64,000 bases of DNA from Endosaccharibacter trunci (lineage in GTDB: Bacteria; Pseudomonadota; Alphaproteobacteria; Acetobacterales; Acetobacteraceae), in assembly GCA_024515975.1 (NCBI GenBank), contig JAMSKV010000007.1, forward strand, positions 124,001-188,000. The letters run 5' to 3'. A program made the translations under genes and the position numbers. Shown here one piece after another: positions 23,158-31,558 of this stretch (position 1 is its first letter; each line of letters begins with the position of its first letter). The notes beneath the pieces are model-generated. The model ran no database searches, had not been told where the DNA came from, and worked only from the letters and a program-made list of their open reading frames with translations.

Positions 23158-24593
23158 CCGCGCTTGATCTCGCGCGCGCCCAGTTTGGCTTCACTGTCGC
23201 CTTCCACATCCTGTTCCCGGCGTTCTCCATCGGGCTCGCCGCCTATCTGGCGGTGCTGGAAGGCCTGTGGCTCAAGACCGGCCGCCAGGTCTATCTGGAC
23301 CTGTTCAAGTACTGGCTTAAGATTTTCTCCATCGGCTTCGCCATGGGTGTCGTGTCCGGCGTCGTGATGTCCTACGAATTCGGGACCAACTGGTCGCGCT
23401 TCGCCCAGAAGGCGGGCCCGGTGCTCGGGCCGATGCTCGCCTACGAGGTGCTGACCGCCTTCTTCCTGGAGGCCGGATTCCTGGGCGTGATGTTGTTCGG
23501 CATGGGCCGGGTCGGCAAGAAGCTGCATTTCGCGGCGACCTGCCTGGTGTCGATCGGCACGCTGATCTCCATGACCTGGATCCTGGCGTCGAACAGCTGG
23601 ATGCAGACGCCGCGGGGCTACACGATCGAGCCCGGAACCGGCCGCTTCCTGCCGGCGGACTGGTGGGCGATCATCTTCAACCCCTCCTTCCCGTATCGTC
23701 TCGTGCATATGGGACTGGCGGCTTTCCTGTGCGTCGCCTTCGCCGTCGGCGCGGTGGGCGCGTTCCACCTGCTGCGCGACCGTCGCCTGAAGCGCGCGCC
23801 GTCCGAGGCGGTGCGGGTGATGTTCTCCATGGCGATGTGGATGGCCGCGATCGTGGCGCCGATCCAGATCCTCGCCGGGGATACCCAGGGTCTGAACACG
23901 CTCCAGTATCAGCCGGCCAAGATCGCGGCCATGGAGGGCGACTGGACCAGCGAGGGACACGCTCCCGAACTGCTGTTCGGCATTCCCGACATGAAGGCAG
24001 AGAAGACACGCTACAAGATCGAGATTCCCGATCTCGGCTCCCTGATCCTGACCCATAGTCTCGACGGCAAGGTGCCCGGCCTCAAGGACTACAAGCCGGA
24101 AGATCGCCCGTTTTCGCCGCTGATCTTCTTCACCTTCCGCATCATGGTCGCGATCGGCTTCCTGATGTTCGCGCTCGGCCTGTTCGGCCTGTATCAGCGC
24201 TGGCGCGGCCGGTTCTATGAGAGCGTCTGGCTGCACCGCTTCGCGCTTATCATGGCCCCCTCCGGCTTCATCGCCCTTCTGTGCGGCTGGATCACGACCG
24301 AGGTCGGCCGTCAGCCGTACACGGTCTATGGACTTCTGCGGACCACGGACAGCGTGTCGCCGATCGCCCTGCCGGGCATCGCCACCTCCATGGTTGCGTT
24401 CGTGGTGGTCTATTTCGTGGTGTTCGGCGCCGGCCTGGCCTTCATCCTGCGCCTGATGAATGCCTCGCCGCAGTCCAATGAAAGCGGTCCGAGCCCGCAT
24501 GAGCCGATCCGTACTGCCGGCATTCACCCCGGCCCGGCCCAGGGCCGCCCGAAGACCGGCGGCAGCACCCCTTATTCGAGCCCGGCGGAGTGA
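23154..24593 (+). CDS. cioA: Cytochrome bd-type ubiquinol oxidase subunit I (CIO type)
   Basis: Subunit I carries hemes b558, b595 and d and oxidises quinol. The 479-residue membrane protein has a conserved His18 near the N-terminus (ARAQFGFTVAFHILFP), a second ligand candidate in PYRLVHMG, and the signature GWITTEVGRQP. That motif is usually followed by W but here by Y. The Q-loop between helices VI and VII is short, and overall length and sequence fit the cyanide-insensitive CioA branch rather than E. coli CydA. The C-terminal 40 residues form a polar tail. It gives low-proton-yield, oxygen-scavenging respiration. Confidence 0.93.
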   Translation: MTALDLARAQFGFTVAFHILFPAFSIGLAAYLAVLEGLWLKTGRQVYLDLFKYWLKIFSIGFAMGVVSGVVMSYEFGTNWSRFAQKAGPVLGPMLAYEVLTAFFLEAGFLGVMLFGMGRVGKKLHFAATCLVSIGTLISMTWILASNSWMQTPRGYTIEPGTGRFLPADWWAIIFNPSFPYRLVHMGLAAFLCVAFAVGAVGAFHLLRDRRLKRAPSEAVRVMFSMAMWMAAIVAPIQILAGDTQGLNTLQYQPAKIAAMEGDWTSEGHAPELLFGIPDMKAEKTRYKIEIPDLGSLILTHSLDGKVPGLKDYKPEDRPFSPLIFFTFRIMVAIGFLMFALGLFGLYQRWRGRFYESVWLHRFALIMAPSGFIALLCGWITTEVGRQPYTVYGLLRTTDSVSPIALPGIATSMVAFVVVYFVVFGAGLAFILRLMNASPQSNESGPSPHEPIRTAGIHPGPAQGRPKTGGSTPYSSPAE

Positions 24594-24598
24594 GCGTC

Positions 24599-25618
24599 AT
24601 GGATCAGGCACATTGGCTGCCCATCATCTGGGCCTGCATCGCCAGCTTCACCATCCTCGCCTACATCACGCTGGACGGGTTCGATCTCGGCGTCGGCATG
24701 CTGTTCGCCGTGGAGGGCGAGAAGCACGACCGAGACGTGATGGTGAATACCGTCGCCCCGGTCTGGGACGGCAATGAAACCTGGCTCATCCTGGGCGGCG
24801 CGGCGCTGTACGGCGTGTTCCCGGTCGCCTACTCGACCATCCTGCCCGCGCTTTACCCGCCGATCATCGCCATGCTGCTGGCGCTGATCTTCCGCGGCGT
24901 GGCGTTCGAGTTCCGCTTTCGCGCCGAAACCAAACGGGGTCAGGCGATCTGGGATTTCGCGTTCTTCGGCGGTTCGCTGGTCGCCGGCTTCGCTCAGGGA
25001 CTGATCCTGGGCGGGCTGATCCAGGGCATCAAGGTGGTGAACGGACAATACGCAGGCGGCTGGTGGGACTGGCTGACCGGGTTCTCCATCTTCTGCGGCA
25101 TCGCCACCGTGATCGGCTACGCGCTGCTCGGCGCCTGCTGGCTGGTATGGCGCACCGGTGGCGAATTGCAGACGCGCGTGCGCCGGCAGGCGAAGCTCCT
25201 GGCCGCCATCACGCTCGCGCTGATCGTGGTGGTCAGTCTCTGGACCCCCACCCTCAATCTCACCTATCTGCGCCACTGGAATGTCTGGCCGCGCATGATC
25301 TACGTCGCGCCGGTCCCGGTTCTGGTCGTCCTGCTCGCCCTGGTCTTCTGGCGCACGATCGACGACGAGGGCCACCATATCGCCCCGTTGATCTGCGCGC
25401 TCGGCTGGTTCTTCCTGTGCTTCACCGGCCTCGGCATCAGTGTCTGGCCGTTCATCGTGCCGCCCGGCATCAATATCTGGGAGGCGTCCTCGCCCCCCTC
25501 CAGCCAGAAATTCCTGCTGGTCGGCGCTGCCGTGCTGATCCCCACCATCCTCGCCTACAGCGCGTATGCCTACTACGTGTTCCGGGGCAAGGTGGATACG
25601 GAGACGCATTATCACTGA
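24599..25618 (+). CDS. cioB: Cytochrome bd-type ubiquinol oxidase subunit II
   Basis: The 339-residue partner of CioA, an eight-helix membrane protein. Family motifs are AYITLDGFDLGVGML and APVWDGNETWLILGGAALYGVFP. The ATG at 24599 with GGCGGAG upstream is favoured; a GTG at 24590 overlapping the cioA stop is an alternative adding three residues. The operon order regulator-cioA-cioB-DUF2474 points to a dedicated, inducible oxidase. Confidence 0.94.
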   Translation: MDQAHWLPIIWACIASFTILAYITLDGFDLGVGMLFAVEGEKHDRDVMVNTVAPVWDGNETWLILGGAALYGVFPVAYSTILPALYPPIIAMLLALIFRGVAFEFRFRAETKRGQAIWDFAFFGGSLVAGFAQGLILGGLIQGIKVVNGQYAGGWWDWLTGFSIFCGIATVIGYALLGACWLVWRTGGELQTRVRRQAKLLAAITLALIVVVSLWTPTLNLTYLRHWNVWPRMIYVAPVPVLVVLLALVFWRTIDDEGHHIAPLICALGWFFLCFTGLGISVWPFIVPPGINIWEASSPPSSQKFLLVGAAVLIPTILAYSAYAYYVFRGKVDTETHYH

Positions 25619-25748
25619 GGATCGTGCCCCGGACGGCTCGCCGCGCCGTCTGGTGACGCGAATCGGCTGGTTCGTCGGCCTCTGGGCCGCCAGCATCGCC
25701 GTCTTCGCGGCGGTGGCCTATGGCCTGCGGCTGATCATCCTCGGCTGA
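25566..25748 (+). CDS. DUF2474-type small membrane protein associated with cytochrome bd
   Basis: A very small single-pass protein. The C-terminal segment LVTRIGWFVGLWAASIAVFA, running on into AYGLRLIILG, matches the DUF2474 pattern found downstream of cioAB/cydAB genes, analogous in place and size to CydX. The start is uncertain: the ATG given lies inside cioB in another frame (60 residues), whereas GTG at 25653 would give a 31-residue protein consisting almost only of the helix. A role in assembling or stabilising the oxidase is inferred from location. Confidence 0.7.
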   Translation: MPTTCSGARWIRRRIITEDRAPDGSPRRLVTRIGWFVGLWAASIAVFAAVAYGLRLIILG

Positions 25749-25796
25749 CGATCGTTGCGCGTCCGGCTATGCTGCGGGACGCGCAGGGAGACGGAT

Positions 25797-26432
25797 GTGG
25801 CGGCTGATTTGATCGATATCTCGCAGCCGCTCCGGTCCGATATGCCGTACTGGCCTGGGGACACCCCGTTCGAGACCGAGCCGGTCTGGCAGATCGGGCC
25901 GGATTGCCCGGTCTCCGTGTCCCGGTTCGGCTGCTCGACCCATGCCGGCACCCACGCTGACGCACCATCGCATTACGATGCCGACGGCGCCGCGATCGAC
26001 GCGCTCGATCTCGATCCGTTTCTCGGTCCCGCCACCCTCATCGATGCCCGCGCGTTCGGCCCGGTCGTCACGCCGGAGCAGCTCGGTCCCGCGTTGCCGG
26101 CTTCGGTCCGGCGGGTCCTGCTGCGGACCTGGGACCGGTTCCCTCATGCCGCGTGGCGGGACGACTTCATCACTCTGCATCCTGAGGCGGTTTCGCTGCT
26201 GGCCGAACGCGGCGCCAGGCTGGTCGGCGTGGATGCACCCTCGATCGACCCGCGCACGGCCAAGCGGCTGCACGCACACGACGCCGCGCGCGCAGCGGGG
26301 CTACGGATTCTGGAAGGTCTCGTGCTCGATCATGTCGCGCCGGGCGAGTACGAGCTGATCGCGCTTCCGTTGCGTCTCGCCGGTCTGGACGCGTCCCCCG
26401 TGCGCGCCGTTCTGCGCCGGCTTGCCGCATGA
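25797..26432 (+). CDS. kynB: Kynurenine formamidase (arylformamidase, cyclase family)
   Basis: KynB hydrolyses N-formylkynurenine to kynurenine and formate. The 211-residue protein belongs to the metal-dependent cyclase family, with DISQPLRSDMPYWPGDTPFE at the N-terminus and the metal-binding GCSTHAGTHADAPSHY. The Asp of VGVDAPSIDP and the ending LEGLVLDHVAPGEYELIALP are also typical. The start is GTG at 25797 with AGGGAG six bases upstream; an overlapping ATG two bases earlier is out of frame. The stop overlaps kynU by four bases. Confidence 0.92.
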   Translation: MAADLIDISQPLRSDMPYWPGDTPFETEPVWQIGPDCPVSVSRFGCSTHAGTHADAPSHYDADGAAIDALDLDPFLGPATLIDARAFGPVVTPEQLGPALPASVRRVLLRTWDRFPHAAWRDDFITLHPEAVSLLAERGARLVGVDAPSIDPRTAKRLHAHDAARAAGLRILEGLVLDHVAPGEYELIALPLRLAGLDASPVRAVLRRLAA

Positions 26433-27667
26433 ACCGGATCGAACGGGAGGATGCGCTGGAACTCGACCGGGCCGACAGGCTCGCCGCGTTCCGCGATCGT
26501 TTCGTCCTGCCGGAAGGCCGCCTCTATCTCGACGGCAATTCGCTCGGCGCCCTGCCGCGCGCCACGTCCGATGCAGTGCAGCGCGTGGTCTCCGCCCAAT
26601 GGGGCCAGGACCTGATCGCGGGCTGGAACGCGCATGACTGGATCGGCCTGCCGCAACGGATCGGCGCCGCGATCGCGCCGCTGATCGGGGCGAAGCCGGA
26701 CGAGGTGCTCGTGTGCGACAGCACCTCGGTCAACCTGTTCAAGCTGATCGCCGGTGCCCTGCTTCTACGCCCGGAACGCTCGGTCATCCTGTCCGAGCCG
26801 GGAAATTTCCCCACCGACCTTTATGTCGCCGAAGGCGTGGCCGCCCTGCGCGGCGGCGTGCGGATCGATCTGCATGAGGCGGACAGCATCGCCGAGGCCA
26901 TCGACGAGACCACCGCCCTCGTTCTGCTGACGCATGTGCACTACACGACGGGCCGCATGCTCGACATGGCGGCGATCACGCGGGCGGCGCATGCGAAAGG
27001 CGCTCTGGTGCTGTGGGATCTCAGCCACAGCACGGGGGCCGTGCCGGTCGCGCTCAACGAAAGCGGCGCCGATCTCGCCGTCGGCTGCGGCTACAAATAC
27101 CTGAACGGAGGCCCCGGCGCGCCGGCCTTCCTGTTCGTTGCCGAGGCCTTGCAGACGCAGATACGGCAACCCTTGAGCGGCTGGATGGGCCACGACTCGC
27201 CGTTCGCGTTCGAGGATAGCTATCGGCCGGCGGCGAGGCTGGACCGTTTCCTGTGCGGCACGCCGTCCGTGATCGGCATGGCGGCGCTGGAAGCCGGTGT
27301 CGCGCAGTTCCGCGATGTCGATCTTCCCGCCCTGTTCGCCAAGGGCCGCGCCTTGTCGGCCCTGCTGGTGCGTCTGATGGGCGAACGCTGCGCCGGTTTC
27401 GGCTTCCAGCTCGCCTCGCCGGGGAACGCGGAGGAACGCGGCTGCCACGTCTCGTTCCGTCATGCCGACGCCTATCCGGTCTGCCAGGCGCTGATCGCGC
27501 GGGGCGTGGTCGGCGATTTCCGGGCGCCGGACCGGCTGCGCTTCGGCATGGCCCCGCTCTACACGCGCTTTGCGGACGTGTTCGACGCCGTCGCTCATCT
27601 GGAAACGGTGATGCGGGACAGGTTGTGGACCGAACCGCGCTTTCAACTCAGGGGGCGCGTCACATGA
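26429..27667 (+). CDS. kynU: Kynureninase
   Basis: KynU is a PLP enzyme that cleaves kynurenine to anthranilate and alanine (or the 3-hydroxy form to 3-hydroxyanthranilate). The 412-residue fold-type-I aminotransferase-like protein shows LYLDGNSLGALP, the cofactor-binding VLVCDSTSVNLFKL, the Asp/His region LWDLSHSTGAVPV and the Schiff-base Lys in GCGYKYLNGGPGAP. Ends are normal for the family. It is coupled by ATGA overlaps to kynB before and the permease after. Confidence 0.95.
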   Translation: MNRIEREDALELDRADRLAAFRDRFVLPEGRLYLDGNSLGALPRATSDAVQRVVSAQWGQDLIAGWNAHDWIGLPQRIGAAIAPLIGAKPDEVLVCDSTSVNLFKLIAGALLLRPERSVILSEPGNFPTDLYVAEGVAALRGGVRIDLHEADSIAEAIDETTALVLLTHVHYTTGRMLDMAAITRAAHAKGALVLWDLSHSTGAVPVALNESGADLAVGCGYKYLNGGPGAPAFLFVAEALQTQIRQPLSGWMGHDSPFAFEDSYRPAARLDRFLCGTPSVIGMAALEAGVAQFRDVDLPALFAKGRALSALLVRLMGERCAGFGFQLASPGNAEERGCHVSFRHADAYPVCQALIARGVVGDFRAPDRLRFGMAPLYTRFADVFDAVAHLETVMRDRLWTEPRFQLRGRVT

Positions 27668-29013
27668 GCGGTCTGCAACGCACCCTGTCCAGCGGGCAGT
27701 TGTCGATGATCGCCATCGGCGGCGCGATCGGCACCGGCCTGTTCCTGGGCAGCGGGTTCGCCATCAGCCTGGCCGGTCCGTCCGTTCTGCTCAGCTACGC
27801 GATCGGCGCACTGATCGCGCTGCTGCTGATGCGCGCCCTGGCGGAGATGACCGTCACCGATCCGGGCACAGGATCGTTCGGCACCCTCGCCGGGCGCTAT
27901 CTCGGCGATACGGCCGGCTATCTCGTCCGCTACGCCTACTGGTCGGCCAATGTGCTGGCGGTGGGCACCGAGGTTACGGCGGTCGCGCTCTACATGCGTT
28001 TCTGGCTGCCCGATCTGCCGGGATGGTGGTGGATCGCCGGCTTCTCGGCGGCGCTGATCGGCATCAATGCGGTCAGCGTGCGCGTGTTCGGTTCGGTCGA
28101 GTATCTGTTTTCCTCGGTCAAGATCGCCGCGATCCTGGTGTTCCTGCTGCTCGGGCTGTTCACCATCCTGCATCCCCACGGGGCCGATATCGGGCCGCAT
28201 CTCTACCTCAGCGCCGGGGGCTTCTTTCCGCACGGAATCGGCGGCATGTGGGTCGCGGCTGTGGTGTCGATCTTCTCCTATCTGGGCATCGAGACCATCG
28301 CGGTCGCCGCCGGAGAGGCGCAGGATCCACAGCGGGCCATTACACGTGCACTGCGCTCCACCATCGCCCGCCTGGTCTTCTTCTATCTCGCCACCCTCGC
28401 GGTGATGCTGGCGGTGATGCCCTGGACGCGGGCCAGCTCCAGCGTCAGCCCGTTCGTGATGGTGATGGCCCAGAGCGGCGTGCCCTGGGCCGCATCGCTG
28501 ATGAACGCGGTGATCCTGGTCGCCGCCCTGTCGGCGATGAACAGCCAGATCTTTGCCGCAAGCCGCATGCTCTACGGCCTGTCCGAGGCCGGACAGGCGC
28601 CGAAATCGCTCTCGCGCGTCACCCGTTTCGGCGTTCCGCTGCCGGCCCTCCTCTCGTCGAGCGTCGGCATCGCGTTCGCTGCGCTGGTCTTCGTCTGTGC
28701 CCCGGCGCGGGCGTTCGGGGCGATGATCGCGGTGTCCATCTTCGGCGCCTTGTTCACCTGGGCCATGATCTTCGCCACCCATCTCCGCTTCCGCGCCGTG
28801 CGCCGGGCGGGCTGGAGCTGGGGCAGCGCGCTTGGACTCGGCCTGATGCTGGCCATCCTGGTGACCACGCCGTTCACCGAGGCATTCCGCCTGACCCTGG
28901 CTTACGGGACGCCGTTTCTGGCGGTGATGGCCGGGTTGCGCTCGTTCGGACGGCGCCGGCAGGGATCGGGACGGCAGGCGGCACCGAGATTGGGCGCCGA
29001 CGAGGCGCCGTAG
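27664..29013 (+). CDS. Amino acid permease (APC superfamily)
   Basis: A 449-residue transporter with about 12 membrane helices. The N-terminus LSSGQLSMIAIGGAIGTGLF, running into LGSGFAISLAGPS, is the classic substrate-binding motif of the amino acid transporter (AAT) family, which includes AroP, PheP and GabP. ATGA overlap with kynU makes it the third gene of the kynurenine operon, so tryptophan, kynurenine or another aromatic amino acid is a likely substrate (inference). It is convergent with phaR, with only seven bases between. Confidence 0.88.
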   Translation: MSGLQRTLSSGQLSMIAIGGAIGTGLFLGSGFAISLAGPSVLLSYAIGALIALLLMRALAEMTVTDPGTGSFGTLAGRYLGDTAGYLVRYAYWSANVLAVGTEVTAVALYMRFWLPDLPGWWWIAGFSAALIGINAVSVRVFGSVEYLFSSVKIAAILVFLLLGLFTILHPHGADIGPHLYLSAGGFFPHGIGGMWVAAVVSIFSYLGIETIAVAAGEAQDPQRAITRALRSTIARLVFFYLATLAVMLAVMPWTRASSSVSPFVMVMAQSGVPWAASLMNAVILVAALSAMNSQIFAASRMLYGLSEAGQAPKSLSRVTRFGVPLPALLSSSVGIAFAALVFVCAPARAFGAMIAVSIFGALFTWAMIFATHLRFRAVRRAGWSWGSALGLGLMLAILVTTPFTEAFRLTLAYGTPFLAVMAGLRSFGRRRQGSGRQAAPRLGADEAP

Positions 29014-29020
29014 TCAGCTT

Positions 29021-29470
29021 TCAGCCGCGCGCTTTCAGGAGCTGGGTCAGGCGGTTGATCTCCGCCTGCAGCCGCGCGATCTCGGCTTCCGGCGTCGCCG
29101 TCTGCGCCGGTTTGCCCCGGTCGGCGGCTGATTTGGCGGAGCGGGCGGCGAAATGCGCCATCATCTCTTCCAGAAAGGCCGGCACCTCACCCTGCGCCGA
29201 GTCGCCATAGAGCCCGATCAATTGGCGGAGGAACCGCGTGGGCAGCATATTGCGGCCCTTCGTTTCCTCTTCGACGATGATCTGCGTCAGCACGCTGCGC
29301 GTGATGTCGTCGCCGGTCTTGGCATCGAAGACCACGAACTCGCGCCCCTGGCGCACCATGGCCGCCAGACTATCGAGCGTGATGTAGATCGAGCCTTCGG
29401 TGTCGTACAGCCGACGGTTGGCGTACTTCTTGATGACGACCGGCGCGGCCGAACGATCGAGATCAGCCAA
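29021..29470 (-). CDS. phaR: Polyhydroxyalkanoate synthesis repressor PhaR
   Basis: PhaR represses phasin and PHA genes and binds PHA granules. The N-terminal 60 residues contain the diagnostic IKKYANRRLYDTEGSIYITL and KTGDDITRSVLTQIIVEEE of the PHB/PHA accumulation regulator domain. A variable middle and a C-terminal coiled coil (AEIARLQAEINRLTQLLKAR) follow. The start is a TTG with an AGGGGG ribosome site. No PHA synthase lies in the window, so the regulator acts in trans. Confidence 0.92.
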   Translation of the reverse strand: MADLDRSAAPVVIKKYANRRLYDTEGSIYITLDSLAAMVRQGREFVVFDAKTGDDITRSVLTQIIVEEETKGRNMLPTRFLRQLIGLYGDSAQGEVPAFLEEMMAHFAARSAKSAADRGKPAQTATPEAEIARLQAEINRLTQLLKARG

Positions 29471-29635
29471 TTCGCCCCCTCCCCGGTGTCACTGACGCCA
29501 GGATAGCATGGGGACCATATGGCAAGGCAAATCGGGCCGGCGCCGTTCCTCGCGGCATCCGGCTCCATGCCGGCTCTTGTCTGAGGAAGAGACAAACGCC
29601 ATCTCCCCCAGGTATCCTGAAAGACCGGAGACCTC

Positions 29636-30694
29636 ATGCTCGCTTGTACCGGCTACGCGGCGCAGAGCGCTGACTCGAAACTGGCCCCCCATTCCTTTGA
29701 ACGCCGCGATCCGGGACCGACCGACGTCCAGATCGACATCCGCTATTGCGGCGTGTGCCACTCCGATATTCATACCGCCCGAAGCGAATGGGGCCCGGCG
29801 CATTATCCCGTCATTCCTGGGCACGAGATCGTCGGCACGGTGGCCGCCGTCGGCAAGGACGTCTCGGGCTTCGCCGTGGGCGACGTGGTCGGCGTCGGCT
29901 GCATGGTCGATTCCTGCCAGTCCTGCGAGGCCTGCGCCAAGGGTCTGGAACAGTATTGCGAGAACGGCTTCACCGGCACCTACGACGCGCCGGACAAGAA
30001 CCTGCCGGGCAAGTTCACCTTCGGCGGCTATTCCAAGGCCATCGTGGTGGACCAGAAATTCGTGCTGCGCGTGCCGAAGAACCTGGAGCTCGCCGCGGTG
30101 GCGCCGCTGCTCTGCGCCGGCATCACCACCTATTCGCCGCTGCGTCACTGGAATGTCGGCCCCGGCAAAACGGTCGGCATCGTCGGTCTGGGCGGCCTTG
30201 GCCACATGGCGCTCAAGCTGGCCCACGCCATGGGCGCGGACGTGACGCTGTTCACCACCAGCGTGGGCAAGGCGGATGACGCCAGGCGCCTCGGCGCCAA
30301 TCACGTGGTGATCTCCAAGGACGAGGAGCAGATGAAGTCGCAGGCGCGTCGCTTCGATTTCATTCTCGACTGCGTCTCGGCGCCGCACGACATCAATGCC
30401 TATCTCGCTCTGCTGAAGCTGGACGGCACCCTGGTGCAGGTCGGCGTCCCGGCCGAGCCGCTGCCGGTCAAGGTGTTCTCGCTGCTGTTCCCGCGCCGCC
30501 ATTTCTCCGGCTCGCTGATCGGTGGCATCGCCGAGACGCAGGAGATGCTCGATTTCTGCGGCAAACATGGCATCGTCTCGGATATCGAGATGATCGACAT
30601 CCGGCAGATCAACGAAGCCTATGATCGCGTCGTCTCGGCGGACGTGAAGTATCGCTTCGTGATCGACATGGACACGCTCCAGGCCGCAGCCTGA
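29636..30694 (+). CDS. Zinc-dependent NAD(P)H alcohol dehydrogenase (YahK/cinnamyl-alcohol-dehydrogenase type)
   Basis: A 352-residue medium-chain dehydrogenase that probably reduces aldehydes. Catalytic zinc ligands are in YCGVCHSDIH and VIPGHEIVG; the structural zinc site has the four Cys of CMVDSCQSCEACAKGLEQYC. The cofactor fold has GLGGLGHMALKLA, as in the YahK/CAD group that usually prefers NADPH. GGAG precedes the ATG. A 6-bp inverted repeat (TTGTCT/AGACAA, 29577-29595) lies upstream and could be an operator. A strong bidirectional terminator follows. Confidence 0.93.
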   Translation: MLACTGYAAQSADSKLAPHSFERRDPGPTDVQIDIRYCGVCHSDIHTARSEWGPAHYPVIPGHEIVGTVAAVGKDVSGFAVGDVVGVGCMVDSCQSCEACAKGLEQYCENGFTGTYDAPDKNLPGKFTFGGYSKAIVVDQKFVLRVPKNLELAAVAPLLCAGITTYSPLRHWNVGPGKTVGIVGLGGLGHMALKLAHAMGADVTLFTTSVGKADDARRLGANHVVISKDEEQMKSQARRFDFILDCVSAPHDINAYLALLKLDGTLVQVGVPAEPLPVKVFSLLFPRRHFSGSLIGGIAETQEMLDFCGKHGIVSDIEMIDIRQINEAYDRVVSADVKYRFVIDMDTLQAAA

Positions 30695-30700
30695 TCCTGC

Positions 30701-30728
30701 CGCCCCGCCCGGTCGAACGGGCGGGGCG
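30701..30728. terminator. Strong GC-rich bidirectional terminator
   Basis: CGCCCCGCCCG (30701-30711) and CGGGCGGGGCG (30718-30728) form a perfect 11-bp stem with a GTCGAA loop. It lies between convergent alcohol dehydrogenase and gloB genes. The T-tract is only two bases. Confidence 0.65.
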
Positions 30729-30737
30729 TTCCAGGAC

Positions 30738-31475
30738 CTAGAACCTATCCTTTCCGGCGCGACGCTCGGCGAATTCGCCAACGTCTCGCGCCAGCATGAA
30801 CGGGTTGGCCTGTTTCTCGTCGCCGAGACGCGACGGCAGCGTCGGCTGACTAGCGCCGCGCTGCCGTTCGACCTCCGCCGCGCGACGGCGCAAAGCTGCG
30901 TTATCCGGGTCGATCGAGAGTGCGAACCGCGCATTGCTCCGGGTGTATTCATGCCCGCAGCAGACCAGCGTGTCGTCCGGCAGGCGCTTCAACGCCTCGA
31001 GGCTCGCGAACATCTCCTCTGGCGTCCCTTCCAGCAGCCGGCCGCAACCCAGGCTGAACAGCGTATCGCCGCAGAGGAGCGCCGGCCCGGAGGGCAGAAA
31101 GAACGAGATATGGCCGCGCGTATGCCCGTCCGTCTCGATCACCTCCACCGTCTGGTCGCCGAACCCGAACCGGTCGCCGCCTTTCACCCCGAGATCGAGC
31201 GGCGGCAGGCGCGCGGCATCGCGCGCCGCACCCACGATCCGGGCGCCATACCGTTCCGCAACCTGTCTCGCCTCCGCGATATGATCGTCGTGGTGATGCG
31301 TCAGCAGGACGAGATCCAGCCGGCCGCCCTCGGCCTCCAGGACATCATTCACCGGCCCCGCCACGGCGGGATCGACCACGGCAACGGCGCCACTGGACCG
31401 GTCGCGCAGGCGCCAGACATAATTGTCCGACAGGATCGGGATCGGCCGGATATCGAGTTCGGAACCGTTCGCCAT
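30738..31475 (-). CDS. gloB: Hydroxyacylglutathione hydrolase (glyoxalase II)
   Basis: GloB hydrolyses S-lactoylglutathione to lactate and glutathione, completing methylglyoxal detoxification. The 245-residue metallo-beta-lactamase-fold protein has the binuclear metal motif LTHHHDDH, then TDGHTRGHISF, the bridging Asp in LLCGDTLFSLGCGR and CCGHEYT with the family's substrate-binding surroundings. The ATG at 31475 is chosen because AAGGAG lies seven bases upstream; two ATGs closer to or before that site fit less well. It is divergent from a methyltransferase gene, a common pairing in alphaproteobacteria. Confidence 0.94.
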   Translation of the reverse strand: MANGSELDIRPIPILSDNYVWRLRDRSSGAVAVVDPAVAGPVNDVLEAEGGRLDLVLLTHHHDDHIAEARQVAERYGARIVGAARDAARLPPLDLGVKGGDRFGFGDQTVEVIETDGHTRGHISFFLPSGPALLCGDTLFSLGCGRLLEGTPEEMFASLEALKRLPDDTLVCCGHEYTRSNARFALSIDPDNAALRRRAAEVERQRGASQPTLPSRLGDEKQANPFMLARDVGEFAERRAGKDRF

Positions 31476-31558
31476 CGCCATGCTCCTTGCAGCCATCGGT
31501 CCGGGCAGCCATCGGTCCGGGGACTCAGCAGCGCACGGCGCCGTGCTATATTCCGTTC

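Noticed and set aside
29577-29595. TTGTCT/AGACAA inverted repeat upstream of the alcohol dehydrogenase as a firm operator
   Set aside because: Six-base arms with a seven-base loop can arise by chance, and no regulator is adjacent, so it is mentioned only as a possibility.
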